A stretch of 8,561 nt of DNA, taken from Candidatus Hodarchaeota archaeon (GTDB lineage: Archaea; Asgardarchaeota; Heimdallarchaeia; Hodarchaeales; YT1-039). How positions within the stretch are numbered: the first letter of the stretch is position 1; every line of letters begins with the position of its first letter. The stretch is taken from NCBI GenBank assembly GCA_016840025.1, contig JAEOTF010000094.1, positions 1 through 8,561 of the forward strand, written 5' to 3'. Below are positions 1-6,509 of this stretch, piece after piece. Under the pieces are notes generated by a model. It searched no databases, was not told the origin of the DNA, and saw only the letters and a list, made by a program, of their open reading frames with translations. Made by a program: the position numbers and the translations under genes.

Positions 1-837
1 AGTGTATTTGGAGCACTCACTTTAACATGTCTTATGCTTGTGAGAGTCTCATTATCGCGAATAAAAGATAATATACCTACTGTTGTGCCTGGTGTTGTCT
101 TTTGGGAAGAAGAATTTAAGAAAGAAGAGCGTTTAGCTAAAATGGGTGCATTAAGAGAATTTCCAGTTGAAAAATTCCTATCACGTAATGCATTACAGAA
201 TTTTGCGTTTATGAAGGATGTTTACACTCAAACAGTCTTTGAACCCTTTCTTGATACCATTCGTTGGTATGTACGAGATCGCGTAGGGAAAGCTATGACG
301 TGGAAGTTATATGAAGAAATCCTAGATTCGTTAAAGATATCTGATCTAAAGAAAGGCATAATTGAGAAAGCTTTTTTTGATATAGACATGGCAGCTGCTG
401 AAATTCTAGCATTTGATGAAAAAGAGCTTCGTTCAATCAAATTTGATATTGAATTTGCTCGCTCCAGACTTCCTACTTGGGATTCACTCAGTGGAGAAGA
501 AAAATTAACTTCCTTCCTGTTTCTATACAGGTCAATGGAAACATTATTTCGTAATATTATTAGGGAATTTAATCTTACTACAGAAGATTCAACTTTTTTC
601 GGACTTTTAGAGACGTTACGTAGTAATGAATTTCTAGATACAGAAGAAATGCGTGTTTTAGGTCGTATAAGACGCAAACGAAATTTGATTTTACATAAAT
701 CAGGAGAAAAGATAAATATCGAAGCAGAAGACATGTCTGCTTTCTTGGTGTTATTAGAAAATGTCCTAGAACAAGTTGAACAACGACTTTCTCATCAACA
801 AACCGAAAGAAGAGCCAAAGAAAAGGTTAGCACGTGA
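1..837 (+). CDS. HEPN-domain protein, possible RNase (5' end probably outside the window)
   Basis: The C-terminal part (numbering from the ATG at 34, about residues 155-255) is a helical HEPN-type domain. It has an early helix with R-S-M-E-T-L-F-R and then the motif R216-N217-L-I-L-H221. That fits the R-polar-x3-H pattern of catalytically active HEPN ribonucleases, in which Arg and His form the active site of a dimer. The N-terminal ~150 residues are charged and mostly helical, and I do not recognise them. The first in-frame ATG is at 34, but it has no ribosome binding site. The frame stays open to base 1 and encodes a hydrophobic stretch (VFGALTLTCLMLV), so the true start, and perhaps a membrane segment, may lie upstream. 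A short gap separates it from the winged-helix gene at 852, suggesting co-transcription. HEPN is a confident family call; RNase activity is inferred from the motif; the target is unknown. Confidence 0.72.
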   Translation, partial: SVFGALTLTCLMLVRVSLSRIKDNIPTVVPGVVFWEEEFKKEERLAKMGALREFPVEKFLSRNALQNFAFMKDVYTQTVFEPFLDTIRWYVRDRVGKAMTWKLYEEILDSLKISDLKKGIIEKAFFDIDMAAAEILAFDEKELRSIKFDIEFARSRLPTWDSLSGEEKLTSFLFLYRSMETLFRNIIREFNLTTEDSTFFGLLETLRSNEFLDTEEMRVLGRIRRKRNLILHKSGEKINIEAEDMSAFLVLLENVLEQVEQRLSHQQTERRAKEKVST

Positions 838-851
838 TAGTGATATCATAA

Positions 852-1349
852 GTGATTATTATTGTGCATGGAGAAGTAATATTGTCTGAAGAAGTCGCAA
901 TTGTCCCATCAGATGCTAATAAATTCCTTTTTCTATTAGAACTTCTTTCTAATGAAACCCGACTCGAAATTCTCAGGATTCTTTCGAATGAGGCTTTGAA
1001 TCCTGAAGATCTCGCAAAGAGACTCAATATTTCACGTCCTGCAGTCGAGAAACATATCAAGAGATTTAAACAATATGGAATTATTCGTAAAGAGATACGA
1101 GGATATTATGTACCACGATTTATGTATCTTACACGAAAAGAAACCGATGCTTTCTTAGCTACACTCTTTAATTTGATACGGGAATATGTTGATCAGGTAG
1201 CGCTAGTGCTCGAAGAAGAATTAGATGAATTAGAACGTGACTTGATCGTAGGTAATGTTGCTGAGAAAGAGTTCATTGCTCGGAAAAAGGAAATTGAATT
1301 GTGTCTTCAAGAATTACGGGTCTCAAATGAGGGATCGAATACAGAATGA
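852..1349 (+). CDS. ArsR-like winged-helix transcriptional regulator with C-terminal coiled coil
   Basis: Residues about 24-95 form an ArsR-type winged helix: helix 1 L-L-S-N-E-T-R-L-E-I-L-R-I-L, then P-E-D-L-A-K-R-L-N, a recognition helix around S61-R-P-A-V-E-K-H-I-K-R-F72, and a wing ending in Y-Y-V-P. Residues about 105-155 are rich in Glu, Leu and Lys and probably form a dimerising coiled coil. No cysteine cluster of the metal-sensing ArsR type is present, so the signal is unknown. The start used is GTG 852, preceded by GTGAT at 840-844. An alternative TTG at 882 has GGAG at 870-873 and would remove ten non-conserved residues without touching the DNA-binding domain. It follows the HEPN gene by 14 nt and probably shares its transcript, so it may regulate that gene. 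Its stop is 10 nt from the tail of the convergent gene. Confidence 0.8.
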   Translation: MIIIVHGEVILSEEVAIVPSDANKFLFLLELLSNETRLEILRILSNEALNPEDLAKRLNISRPAVEKHIKRFKQYGIIRKEIRGYYVPRFMYLTRKETDAFLATLFNLIREYVDQVALVLEEELDELERDLIVGNVAEKEFIARKKEIELCLQELRVSNEGSNTE

Positions 1350-1359
1350 GTAATTGACC

Positions 1360-2883
1360 TCATGAATCAAGTGAATACATATGATCATAGCTTTCAATGG
1401 ATACAAGCGAGGGAGAAGTGAGGAGTAACTCGACTAGTGCTAGCCGTTGACTTACCTCAGTAACGGTATCGGTACCTTGAGTTTCTGGCATAGCTAGATA
1501 GTTTAAAATAGAAAGGAGAATGCCTTGACCAAGGTGAAAGTTAATTGGTACAACTTTTGTATAGAAATTCCGTAATTGGGTGAAATGTCTTGCCAATATT
1601 TCATTATATCCTGCTATAAAAGTTCTTATATCTTTACCAACTTGAATAAGCTTCCCTGTATTTTTATACTCCCTTATTGCAGAAACTACAAAAAAATTGC
1701 ATATATCCTCACATCTATCGATCACAGGTGTCGTATCAAGAAATTCGGGATCGATCAAATGGGTTCTAAGAATTGGAGGTACTTGAGAACTAATCTCATA
1801 TAAAACATTCCCAGGATGGAAATCGCCAAAAGAGATGGCACCACCTTCGGTTGATCCTCGGATACTTTTATCAAACTGTTTTGAGAAAAGATTCTTAATA
1901 TCTTTTTTCCGGGAATCTGACGTGGGAACTCTTTGAAGGACTTGCTCTGTTAAGGTAGAATATCTTTTTTCAAATATCTGACCCTTTTCTGAACCATGTA
2001 AAGCAGCTAGAGAACTACCTGCCATCCGTAATTTTGTATAGTATGGAACAGGTGATTTGCGAAACGATTCACCTCGGATACCTTCCATGACTGTGATTCC
2101 TTCTGCAAAATAGATAATTTCTGGAGTAGTGATCCCCAGTTGGTTGTAAGGCTCAACTCGCGAAGCTAAGAATTTTATTTTCTCAGCATTTTCTTCTCCT
2201 GATTTAGGATCCATGAATTTTACTGCAAGAGCAGCTTGACTTCTACCCAAATCTGTTGTATACCTTACATTCATTAGACGAATCCCGGTAAGACCGACTG
2301 TTTTAGTTATCTTAACATCATTAAAGTTTATAGATTTTGGCTTTTGATCGTATTCCACTTCCGCTATATTGAGAAAATAGTCTGAAAATGATTTAACAAT
2401 TCTCTGAAGAATTTTTTCCTTTCCTTCCCATTCATCTGTAGCATCGCGTTTCTTTTGAAATTTAAGATAGGATTCTAGTTTTTCTTTAGCACTTCTCTCA
2501 AATTCTGTGATAATTTGGTCGCATGGTTCTAGGAATTGATTAAAAATAGAAATATCTTTACGGTAACCTTTAGAAAAATCATAAGGAAACATTTGGATGA
2601 ACGATGTTCGAAGTAAACGAACCAAATCAAGTATACTTTGGATATCATATCCTAGATCTGCAACTAACACAAAAGTAAGATTCCCTGAATGTTCATAAGT
2701 TATTCGTTTGTTTCCCATATCCATAGTACGGATATCATCTTCTCCTAAGCTCGAAGCGAAATGGGAAATAGAGGTAAAAAAACCGGCGGTTAATTGGGGA
2801 TCATAGAAAGCATCACCTGCATAAGAATGATGGAATAAACTGAGTCCTTCGTTTTTAAGGAGTATCCAGAGCTCTCTAATCAT
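1360..2883 (-). CDS. Longin/roadblock-like domain fused to an APH-like kinase
   Basis: The protein has 507 residues in three parts. Residues 1 to about 100 alternate strands and helices (MIRELWILLKNEGLSLF, then D-P-Q-L-T-A-G-F-F-T-S-I, then L-T-F-V-L-V-A-D), as in longin-like domains of vesicle-trafficking proteins and Asgard archaea. Residues about 110-190 are charged and helical. Residues about 195-490 are an APH-like kinase: A-L-A-V-K222-F is the candidate ATP-binding lysine strand, E230/E231/E234 are candidates for its partner glutamate, and V-M-E-G-I-R-G is the hinge. G353-D354-F-H-P-G-N359 is the Brenner motif with catalytic Asp, and L-I-D378-P-E-F the metal-binding Asp. The IDPEF form resembles 5-methylthioribose kinase, but the substrate is unknown and could be a protein or small molecule. 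No membrane segment or signal peptide is seen. ATG at 2883 is preceded on its strand by a GAGG-type ribosome binding site. The kinase call is firm, the longin call moderate. Confidence 0.8.
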   Translation of the reverse strand: MIRELWILLKNEGLSLFHHSYAGDAFYDPQLTAGFFTSISHFASSLGEDDIRTMDMGNKRITYEHSGNLTFVLVADLGYDIQSILDLVRLLRTSFIQMFPYDFSKGYRKDISIFNQFLEPCDQIITEFERSAKEKLESYLKFQKKRDATDEWEGKEKILQRIVKSFSDYFLNIAEVEYDQKPKSINFNDVKITKTVGLTGIRLMNVRYTTDLGRSQAALAVKFMDPKSGEENAEKIKFLASRVEPYNQLGITTPEIIYFAEGITVMEGIRGESFRKSPVPYYTKLRMAGSSLAALHGSEKGQIFEKRYSTLTEQVLQRVPTSDSRKKDIKNLFSKQFDKSIRGSTEGGAISFGDFHPGNVLYEISSQVPPILRTHLIDPEFLDTTPVIDRCEDICNFFVVSAIREYKNTGKLIQVGKDIRTFIAGYNEILARHFTQLRNFYTKVVPINFHLGQGILLSILNYLAMPETQGTDTVTEVSQRLALVELLLTSPSLVSIESYDHMYSLDS

Positions 2884-2950
2884 TTTATGAGTCCTCAGCA
2901 GAAGAAATATTTAGTTACATGCTAAATTAAGTCATTTTTGAACATTGTCT

Positions 2951-2960
2951 TAATATAAGA
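2951..2960 (-). promoter_or_regulatory. Candidate TATA box for the longin-kinase gene
   Basis: On the minus strand this reads TCTTATATTA, an archaeal TATA-like element about 70 nt upstream of the ATG at 2883. Initiation about 25 nt downstream would give a leader of roughly 40 nt, enough to hold the GAGG ribosome binding site. In such AT-rich DNA similar strings occur by chance, so this is tentative. Confidence 0.3.
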
Positions 2961-3212
2961 ACAACAGAATTAGCCAACATTTACAAAAATAAGAGGGAAA
3001 ATTGTTTTGAATGCTAATTAATTCCTTACAATTCATTTCTATCCTCAGAAACATTCAAAAAAGACAATAATAAGTAGTTAAGCCCAGAACAAGGCTCAAT
3101 ATTGGTTTTATTCAGTATTCAATCAACTCTACATAATGCACCTCCATAATACCGTAAAAGATCAGAATAATGACCATTTATTCTGTTAGAGTTTTTCCTC
3201 CCAATCTCTATT

Positions 3213-3226
3213 ATTAAAGCTTTAAT
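3213..3226. repeat. Perfect 14-bp palindrome ATTAAAGCTTTAAT
   Basis: The 14 bases equal their own reverse complement, with no spacer. This suits binding by a dimeric regulator better than an RNA hairpin. A second, overlapping inverted repeat (TAATGC at 3223-3228 and GCATTA at 3239-3244, loop 10) follows directly. Function is unknown, and AT-rich palindromes of this size can arise by chance. Confidence 0.4.
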
Positions 3227-3276
3227 GCAGAAAAGAAAGCATTACCAAATGTTTTTGATTTGTTTAAAAGAATTGT

Positions 3277-3291
3277 TGTGAATTTATCACA
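3277..3291. repeat. Inverted repeat TGTGA-N5-TCACA
   Basis: Two perfect 5-bp arms flank ATTTA. The spacing would suit a dimeric DNA-binding protein. It lies about 250 bp upstream of the beta-helix gene and about 390 bp upstream of the longin-kinase gene, so it is not close to either likely transcription start. It is recorded as a possible operator only. Confidence 0.25.
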
Positions 3292-3404
3292 TTAAATCGG
3301 TTGATAGGCGATAAAAAGGTCATTTTATCTTGATCTGCTGATTTTAATATAGTTTAAGAATAATCCATCTTAGTTAATAATTAAAACAGCACCAAAACTA
3401 ACTC

Positions 3405-3434
3405 TTAACCAGACGGTTAAAGGAAAAAATATAT
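3405..3434 (+). promoter_or_regulatory. Candidate operator plus BRE/TATA element upstream of the beta-helix gene
   Basis: TTAACC (3405-3410) and GGTTAA (3415-3420) are perfect 6-bp arms around AGAC. They are followed at once by purine-rich AAAGGAAA, a possible B-recognition element, and AAATATAT at 3427-3434, a TATA-like box. Initiation some 25 nt downstream would give a leader of roughly 85 nt before TTG 3543. A palindrome abutting the factor-B site is a usual place for an archaeal repressor or activator to act. An alternative TATA-like element, TTTAATATAG, lies at 3343-3352. Confidence 0.4.
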
Positions 3435-3522
3435 GGTTTTAGGAACTCAAAAAAGATGTTTTCTTCGTACTCCATGCAGGTGTAAAAAGTTACTTGAATC
3501 TCCAGATCTAAAGATAATTTAG
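3433..3522 (+). CDS. Doubtful 29-codon Cys-rich leader ORF
   Basis: An ATG at 3433 opens a 29-residue frame, MVLGTQKRCFLRTPCRCKKL and nine more residues, ending in TAG at 3520-3522. AAAGGA lies about 8-13 nt upstream and could serve as a ribosome binding site. The product is basic, with three cysteines. It ends 20 nt before the beta-helix gene and is in another frame, so it is not a simple N-terminal extension. It competes with the reading of the same bases as a TATA box: if 3427-3434 is the promoter, this start would lie upstream of the transcript and the ORF would not be expressed. Low confidence. Confidence 0.15.
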   Translation: MVLGTQKRCFLRTPCRCKKLLESPDLKII

Positions 3523-3542
3523 AATTACTTGAGCGGATCAAA

Positions 3543-4571
3543 TTGAATACAAATGATAAAGAAATGCTAGAATTGCTTCGAAAAAGATTTGAAGAAGGAG
3601 AAATATCAGAAAAAGTATATCATGAATTAAAAGAAAAATTAGAAACTCCAAAAACCACACGAGTTCGACCACCAAAGAAGAAGAAAGTCCATACATATCG
3701 TCATGAACCATTTGACACACGAGAATTCGCTGACTCATTAAAAAGAGGATTAGAACCTTTAAAGAATCTGAAAGTTAAAATTGCTAAAGCTGAACACACA
3801 GTTGATTCTATTGGAGATATCATCAGCGAGAGTTTGAAACCATTAGAACATCTGGGAAGTATAATTGCAGAATCCGTAGGGACAGCATTATCATCAACAT
3901 TCGGCACTGTCCAATTTGACGAAGAAATGGTCAAAGTAATGGGTGGAGCAGACATTCATGATGATATAAAAACAAAAAAAGTAGTGGTTGCTGGAGGGGC
4001 GGATTTTTTCGGGACGGTTGAAGCAGATTATATTAAGATAGCAGGGTCTTCTGAGTTTCATAAGGATGTCATTGTTAATGAAGGAATGAAGGTCGCAGGA
4101 TCGGCTGATTTTCATGGGAATATTAAAGGAAGCGGTGAAGTTTCATTTTCAGGAAGTAGTGACGTTCATGGCGAAATTCAAATCGAGGGTGACTTACGAA
4201 TAACAGGATCAGAAGTCCTTCACCAGTCAATCTCAGCGAAATCAGTGTACCTTACAGGATCATTTGAATGCAAGGGAGATCTTACTGCAAAAGACACTAT
4301 TGAAATAAAAATATCCGAATCCACAAAAATTGAAGGAAATATAACTGGTTCAACTATTTTAATAAGACCTCGTAGAGATAGGAGAAGTCTCCTAGAAACG
4401 GAAGATATTACTGGTGATACAGTAAAATTAAAAGGAGTTATCTGCCGAAATATTAAAGCTAAAGATCTCAGAATAGGTCCAGGATGCAAAGTCTCAGGAA
4501 AGGTCACTTATTCATCTAGTTGTGAAGTAGATCCTACTGCTGAACTCGAAAGCCAACCAGTTCAAGAATAA
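3543..4571 (+). CDS. SHOCT-like / bactofilin-like polymer-forming beta-helix protein
   Basis: The protein has 342 residues. Residues 6-34 (L-L-R-K-R-F-E-E-G-E-I-S-E-K-V-Y-H-E-L-K-E-K-L) match the SHOCT-type helical hairpin. A Lys/Arg-rich linker (36-54) and an amphipathic region (61-120) follow. Residues about 132-275 are a right-handed beta-helix of the bactofilin/polymer-forming cytoskeletal type. Turns repeat every 17-18 residues around (A/S/T)-G-(S/G)-(A/S)-(D/E)-(F/V)-H-G, with the lead Gly at 134, 151, 168, 186, 204, 222 and 239. The tail (276-342) has less regular strands. Bactofilins self-assemble without nucleotide, so a scaffold or envelope-associated role is inferred. No signal peptide or membrane helix is present. 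TTG 3543 is the only start that keeps the whole SHOCT helix; GCGGATCA just upstream resembles a ribosome binding site. ATG 3564 is the alternative. The gene appears monocistronic. Confidence 0.75.
   Translation: MNTNDKEMLELLRKRFEEGEISEKVYHELKEKLETPKTTRVRPPKKKKVHTYRHEPFDTREFADSLKRGLEPLKNLKVKIAKAEHTVDSIGDIISESLKPLEHLGSIIAESVGTALSSTFGTVQFDEEMVKVMGGADIHDDIKTKKVVVAGGADFFGTVEADYIKIAGSSEFHKDVIVNEGMKVAGSADFHGNIKGSGEVSFSGSSDVHGEIQIEGDLRITGSEVLHQSISAKSVYLTGSFECKGDLTAKDTIEIKISESTKIEGNITGSTILIRPRRDRRSLLETEDITGDTVKLKGVICRNIKAKDLRIGPGCKVSGKVTYSSSCEVDPTAELESQPVQE
3942..4283 (+). repeat. Seven degenerate 17-18-residue coding repeats (beta-helix turns)
   Basis: Within the beta-helix protein, consecutive turns begin with G-G-A-D-I-H, G-G-A-D-F-F-G, G-S-S-E-F-H-K, G-S-A-D-F-H-G, G-S-S-D-V-H-G, G-S-E-V-L-H-Q and G-S-F-E-C-K-G. 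The spacing is 17, 17, 18, 18, 18 and 17 residues. The DNA copies have diverged, so this is an old protein-level repeat, not a recent tandem duplication. Confidence 0.75.
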
Positions 4572-4594
4572 GATAACAGATTGTATTGAAGAAG

Positions 4595-4604
4595 AATATA
4601 TATA
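4595..4604 (+). promoter_or_regulatory. Candidate TATA box for adenine deaminase
   Basis: AATATATATA follows purine-rich GAAGAAG, a plausible B-recognition element. Initiation about 25 nt downstream would leave a leader of roughly 100 nt before ATG 4729. That leader contains the T-rich tract at 4637-4658, so a start site nearer the gene is also possible. Confidence 0.35.
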
Positions 4605-4636
4605 CCGAATATAGGTGAAAAAACGCATAAGTTGAC

Positions 4637-4658
4637 TTTTTTTCTCAATTTATTTTTA
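4637..4658 (+). terminator. T-rich tract, likely terminator of the beta-helix gene
   Basis: A run of seven T at 4637-4643 is followed by a second T-rich block at 4649-4658. Archaeal RNA polymerase often terminates on oligo-T in the non-template strand without a hairpin. The tract begins 65 nt after the stop of the beta-helix gene and lies ahead of the adenine deaminase gene. No strong stem precedes it. Confidence 0.4.
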
Positions 4659-4728
4659 TCTCAAAACCTTAATTTCATCAATCAATACAATAAGGAAGGG
4701 AAAAAATCACTTGTTTTGAGGGCAATCT

Positions 4729-6504
4729 ATGATAATTAATGATCCTCCGAGAACTGTTGAGATGATTAAGTGCGCAGTAGGCGAAATATCTGCTGATTTA
4801 GTGATTCAGAATGGTATAATTGCAAATGTATTAACAAAAGAGCTTATTAATGATTCTTTAGCCGTTAAATCGGGTCGAATTGCGCGTATAGGAAGTTGCA
4901 CAGATATCATTGGTAAAGATACAAATGTGATCGACGCTGATGGTAAAATCATCTCACCAGGTTTTATTGAAAGCCATATTCACGTAGAAAGTTCAATGCT
5001 GACTCTAACACAGTTTAGCGCTGCCATAGCGCCTCATGGTACTACTACCACTGTTATTGATCCACATGAAATTGCAAATGTGCTTGGAGCGAGAGGAGTA
5101 CGTCTACTTATAGAAGAAAAGAAGCAATTACCATTAAGATATTTGATTGAAGTTCCATCGTGTGTTCCAGCAGTTTCGGGTTTTGAAAATGCAGGTGCGG
5201 AACTTAATGCGAAAGACGTAGCAGAATTACTAAAAGAAGATACTTTTGGATTAGCAGAAATGATGAATTTTCCTGGAGTGTTTCTAGGCGTTCCTGAAGT
5301 ACTAGAGAAAATTAATTCAGCTTTACAAGTCAATAAAATCGTTGAAGGCCATGCGCCTGGGGTTTCAGGAAATAACTTGAATGCATATATTGGTGCAGGA
5401 ATTTCTAGTGACCATGAAGCTACAACAATAGAGGAAGGATTAGAAAAGTTACGATTAGGCATGAAATTACAGATACGGGAAGGAAGTTTTGCAAAAGACC
5501 TAGAAACTATAATAAAAGGTATAATAGAAGCGAGAATAGACACTCGAAATTGTTTGATCGTCTCTGATGACCGACATCCACATGATCTAGTATATCAAGG
5601 GCATTTAGATCATAGTTTAAGATTAGCTGTAAAAACAGGTTTAGATCCTTTAATTGCATTACAAATGGTTACGATTAATGTAAGTCAACACATTGGGTTA
5701 AGCTATGATATAGGAAGCATAGCACCAGGAAAGATTGCAGATATTACTATTTTTGATAATGTGGAAGATTTTATTGTACAAAACACTATCTTCAAAGGAC
5801 AAGAAATAGCTAGAGAAGGAAAATTAATAAAAGAATTACCTACTTTCTTCTATCCAGAATGGGCTCTTGATACAGTACATGTAAAACCAATCCCAAATGA
5901 AAATGAACTAAAAATTCCTTGGAAGGGGTCAGATTCATCTGTAAAGGCCAGAATTATTGGCGTTCTTGAACATTCACTACTTACCGAAAATTTAGTAGCT
6001 GAACTCAGGGTTGAAAACGGCTACATTGTCCCCGATGTCACAAACGATATTCTGCCTATTGTGGTGATAGAACGTCATAATAAATTAGGAACGATCGGAT
6101 CAGGATTTATAAAGAACTTTGGCTTGCCAAATGGAGCTCTAGCATCCTCGATAGGTCATGACTCTCATAATATTATAGCTGTAGGATCTACTTATGATTA
6201 TATACTAAAAGCAGTGGAGCAATTAATAGCGAATAAAGGTGGTCTGGTAGCTATTACGAATGATTCTACTTATCAAATTGCACTCCCTTTCGCAGGGATT
6301 ATGACAACGGAAAAGCCTGAAGTGATTGCAACAAAATTGAGGGAAATGGATGAATATATTGATAATATGGGAGTAAAAATCTCTTCTCCCTTCATGGCGC
6401 TTTCATTTTTAGCATTACCTGTAATTCCACACCTTAAGCTAACAGATAAAGGACTTGTAGATGTAGATGCTTTTGAAATGGTACCAGTGGTGATTAGAGA
6501 ATAA
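4729..6504 (+). CDS. ade: Adenine deaminase
   Basis: This cytoplasmic enzyme of purine salvage converts adenine to hypoxanthine and ammonia (EC 3.5.4.2). Its 591 residues are the usual family length. An amidohydrolase barrel carries the metal site: H83-I-H85-V-E-S-S, then A-E177-M-M-N-F-P-G-V, E-G-H208-A-P-G-V-S-G, S-D-H229-E and V-S-D280-D-R-H-P-H. After I-G-S-I-A-P-G-K-I-A-D (328-338) comes the extra C-terminal domain specific to adenine deaminases, with G-G-L-V-A-I-T near 504-510 and F-A-G-I-M-T-T near 521-527. All expected ligands are present, so it should be active. The start is ATG 4729 with GAGGG about 8 nt upstream. It stands alone, with no other purine gene in the window, and its stop is 5 nt from that of the convergent regulator. 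Confidence 0.96.
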   Translation: MIINDPPRTVEMIKCAVGEISADLVIQNGIIANVLTKELINDSLAVKSGRIARIGSCTDIIGKDTNVIDADGKIISPGFIESHIHVESSMLTLTQFSAAIAPHGTTTTVIDPHEIANVLGARGVRLLIEEKKQLPLRYLIEVPSCVPAVSGFENAGAELNAKDVAELLKEDTFGLAEMMNFPGVFLGVPEVLEKINSALQVNKIVEGHAPGVSGNNLNAYIGAGISSDHEATTIEEGLEKLRLGMKLQIREGSFAKDLETIIKGIIEARIDTRNCLIVSDDRHPHDLVYQGHLDHSLRLAVKTGLDPLIALQMVTINVSQHIGLSYDIGSIAPGKIADITIFDNVEDFIVQNTIFKGQEIAREGKLIKELPTFFYPEWALDTVHVKPIPNENELKIPWKGSDSSVKARIIGVLEHSLLTENLVAELRVENGYIVPDVTNDILPIVVIERHNKLGTIGSGFIKNFGLPNGALASSIGHDSHNIIAVGSTYDYILKAVEQLIANKGGLVAITNDSTYQIALPFAGIMTTEKPEVIATKLREMDEYIDNMGVKISSPFMALSFLALPVIPHLKLTDKGLVDVDAFEMVPVVIRE

Positions 6505-6509
6505 AGTTT

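Larger units (their letters stand above)
2884..3542. other. 659-bp AT-rich intergenic region with promoters and small inverted repeats
   Basis: The gap separates two divergent genes and is unusually long for this otherwise compact window. I find no tRNA-like cloverleaf, no CRISPR repeats, no box C/D pair and no ORF longer than about 30 codons with a credible start. It does hold four short perfect inverted repeats: 3213-3226, 3223-3244, 3277-3291 and 3405-3420. It also has TATA-like elements near 2951 (minus) and at 3343-3352 and 3427-3434 (plus). The rest looks like ordinary AT-rich spacer. A small non-coding RNA or a decayed gene cannot be excluded from the sequence alone. Confidence 0.5.

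Noticed and set aside
228..734. A 168-codon open frame antisense to the HEPN gene
   Set aside because: Low-complexity Ser/Arg/Ile composition, no ribosome binding site, and the plus strand carries a recognisable HEPN motif.
3277..3291. TGTGA-N5-TCACA read as a CRP-like site
   Set aside because: CRP boxes have a 6-bp spacer and a bacterial cAMP receptor; here the spacer is 5 and the genome looks archaeal. Kept only as an unnamed inverted repeat.
2884..3542. tRNA, box C/D RNA or insertion-sequence remnant in the long gap
   Set aside because: No cloverleaf, no paired C and D boxes, no terminal inverted repeats with target duplication and no transposase fragment could be found by eye.
4220..4507. 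Antisense open frames across the beta-helix gene
   Set aside because: The plus strand shows periodic protein repeats that explain the coding signal; the opposite frames have no motif.
5034..5543. A 169-codon open frame antisense to adenine deaminase
   Set aside because: It lies wholly within a strongly conserved enzyme gene and its translation is Ser/Pro-rich without domain character; it is a codon-bias shadow.
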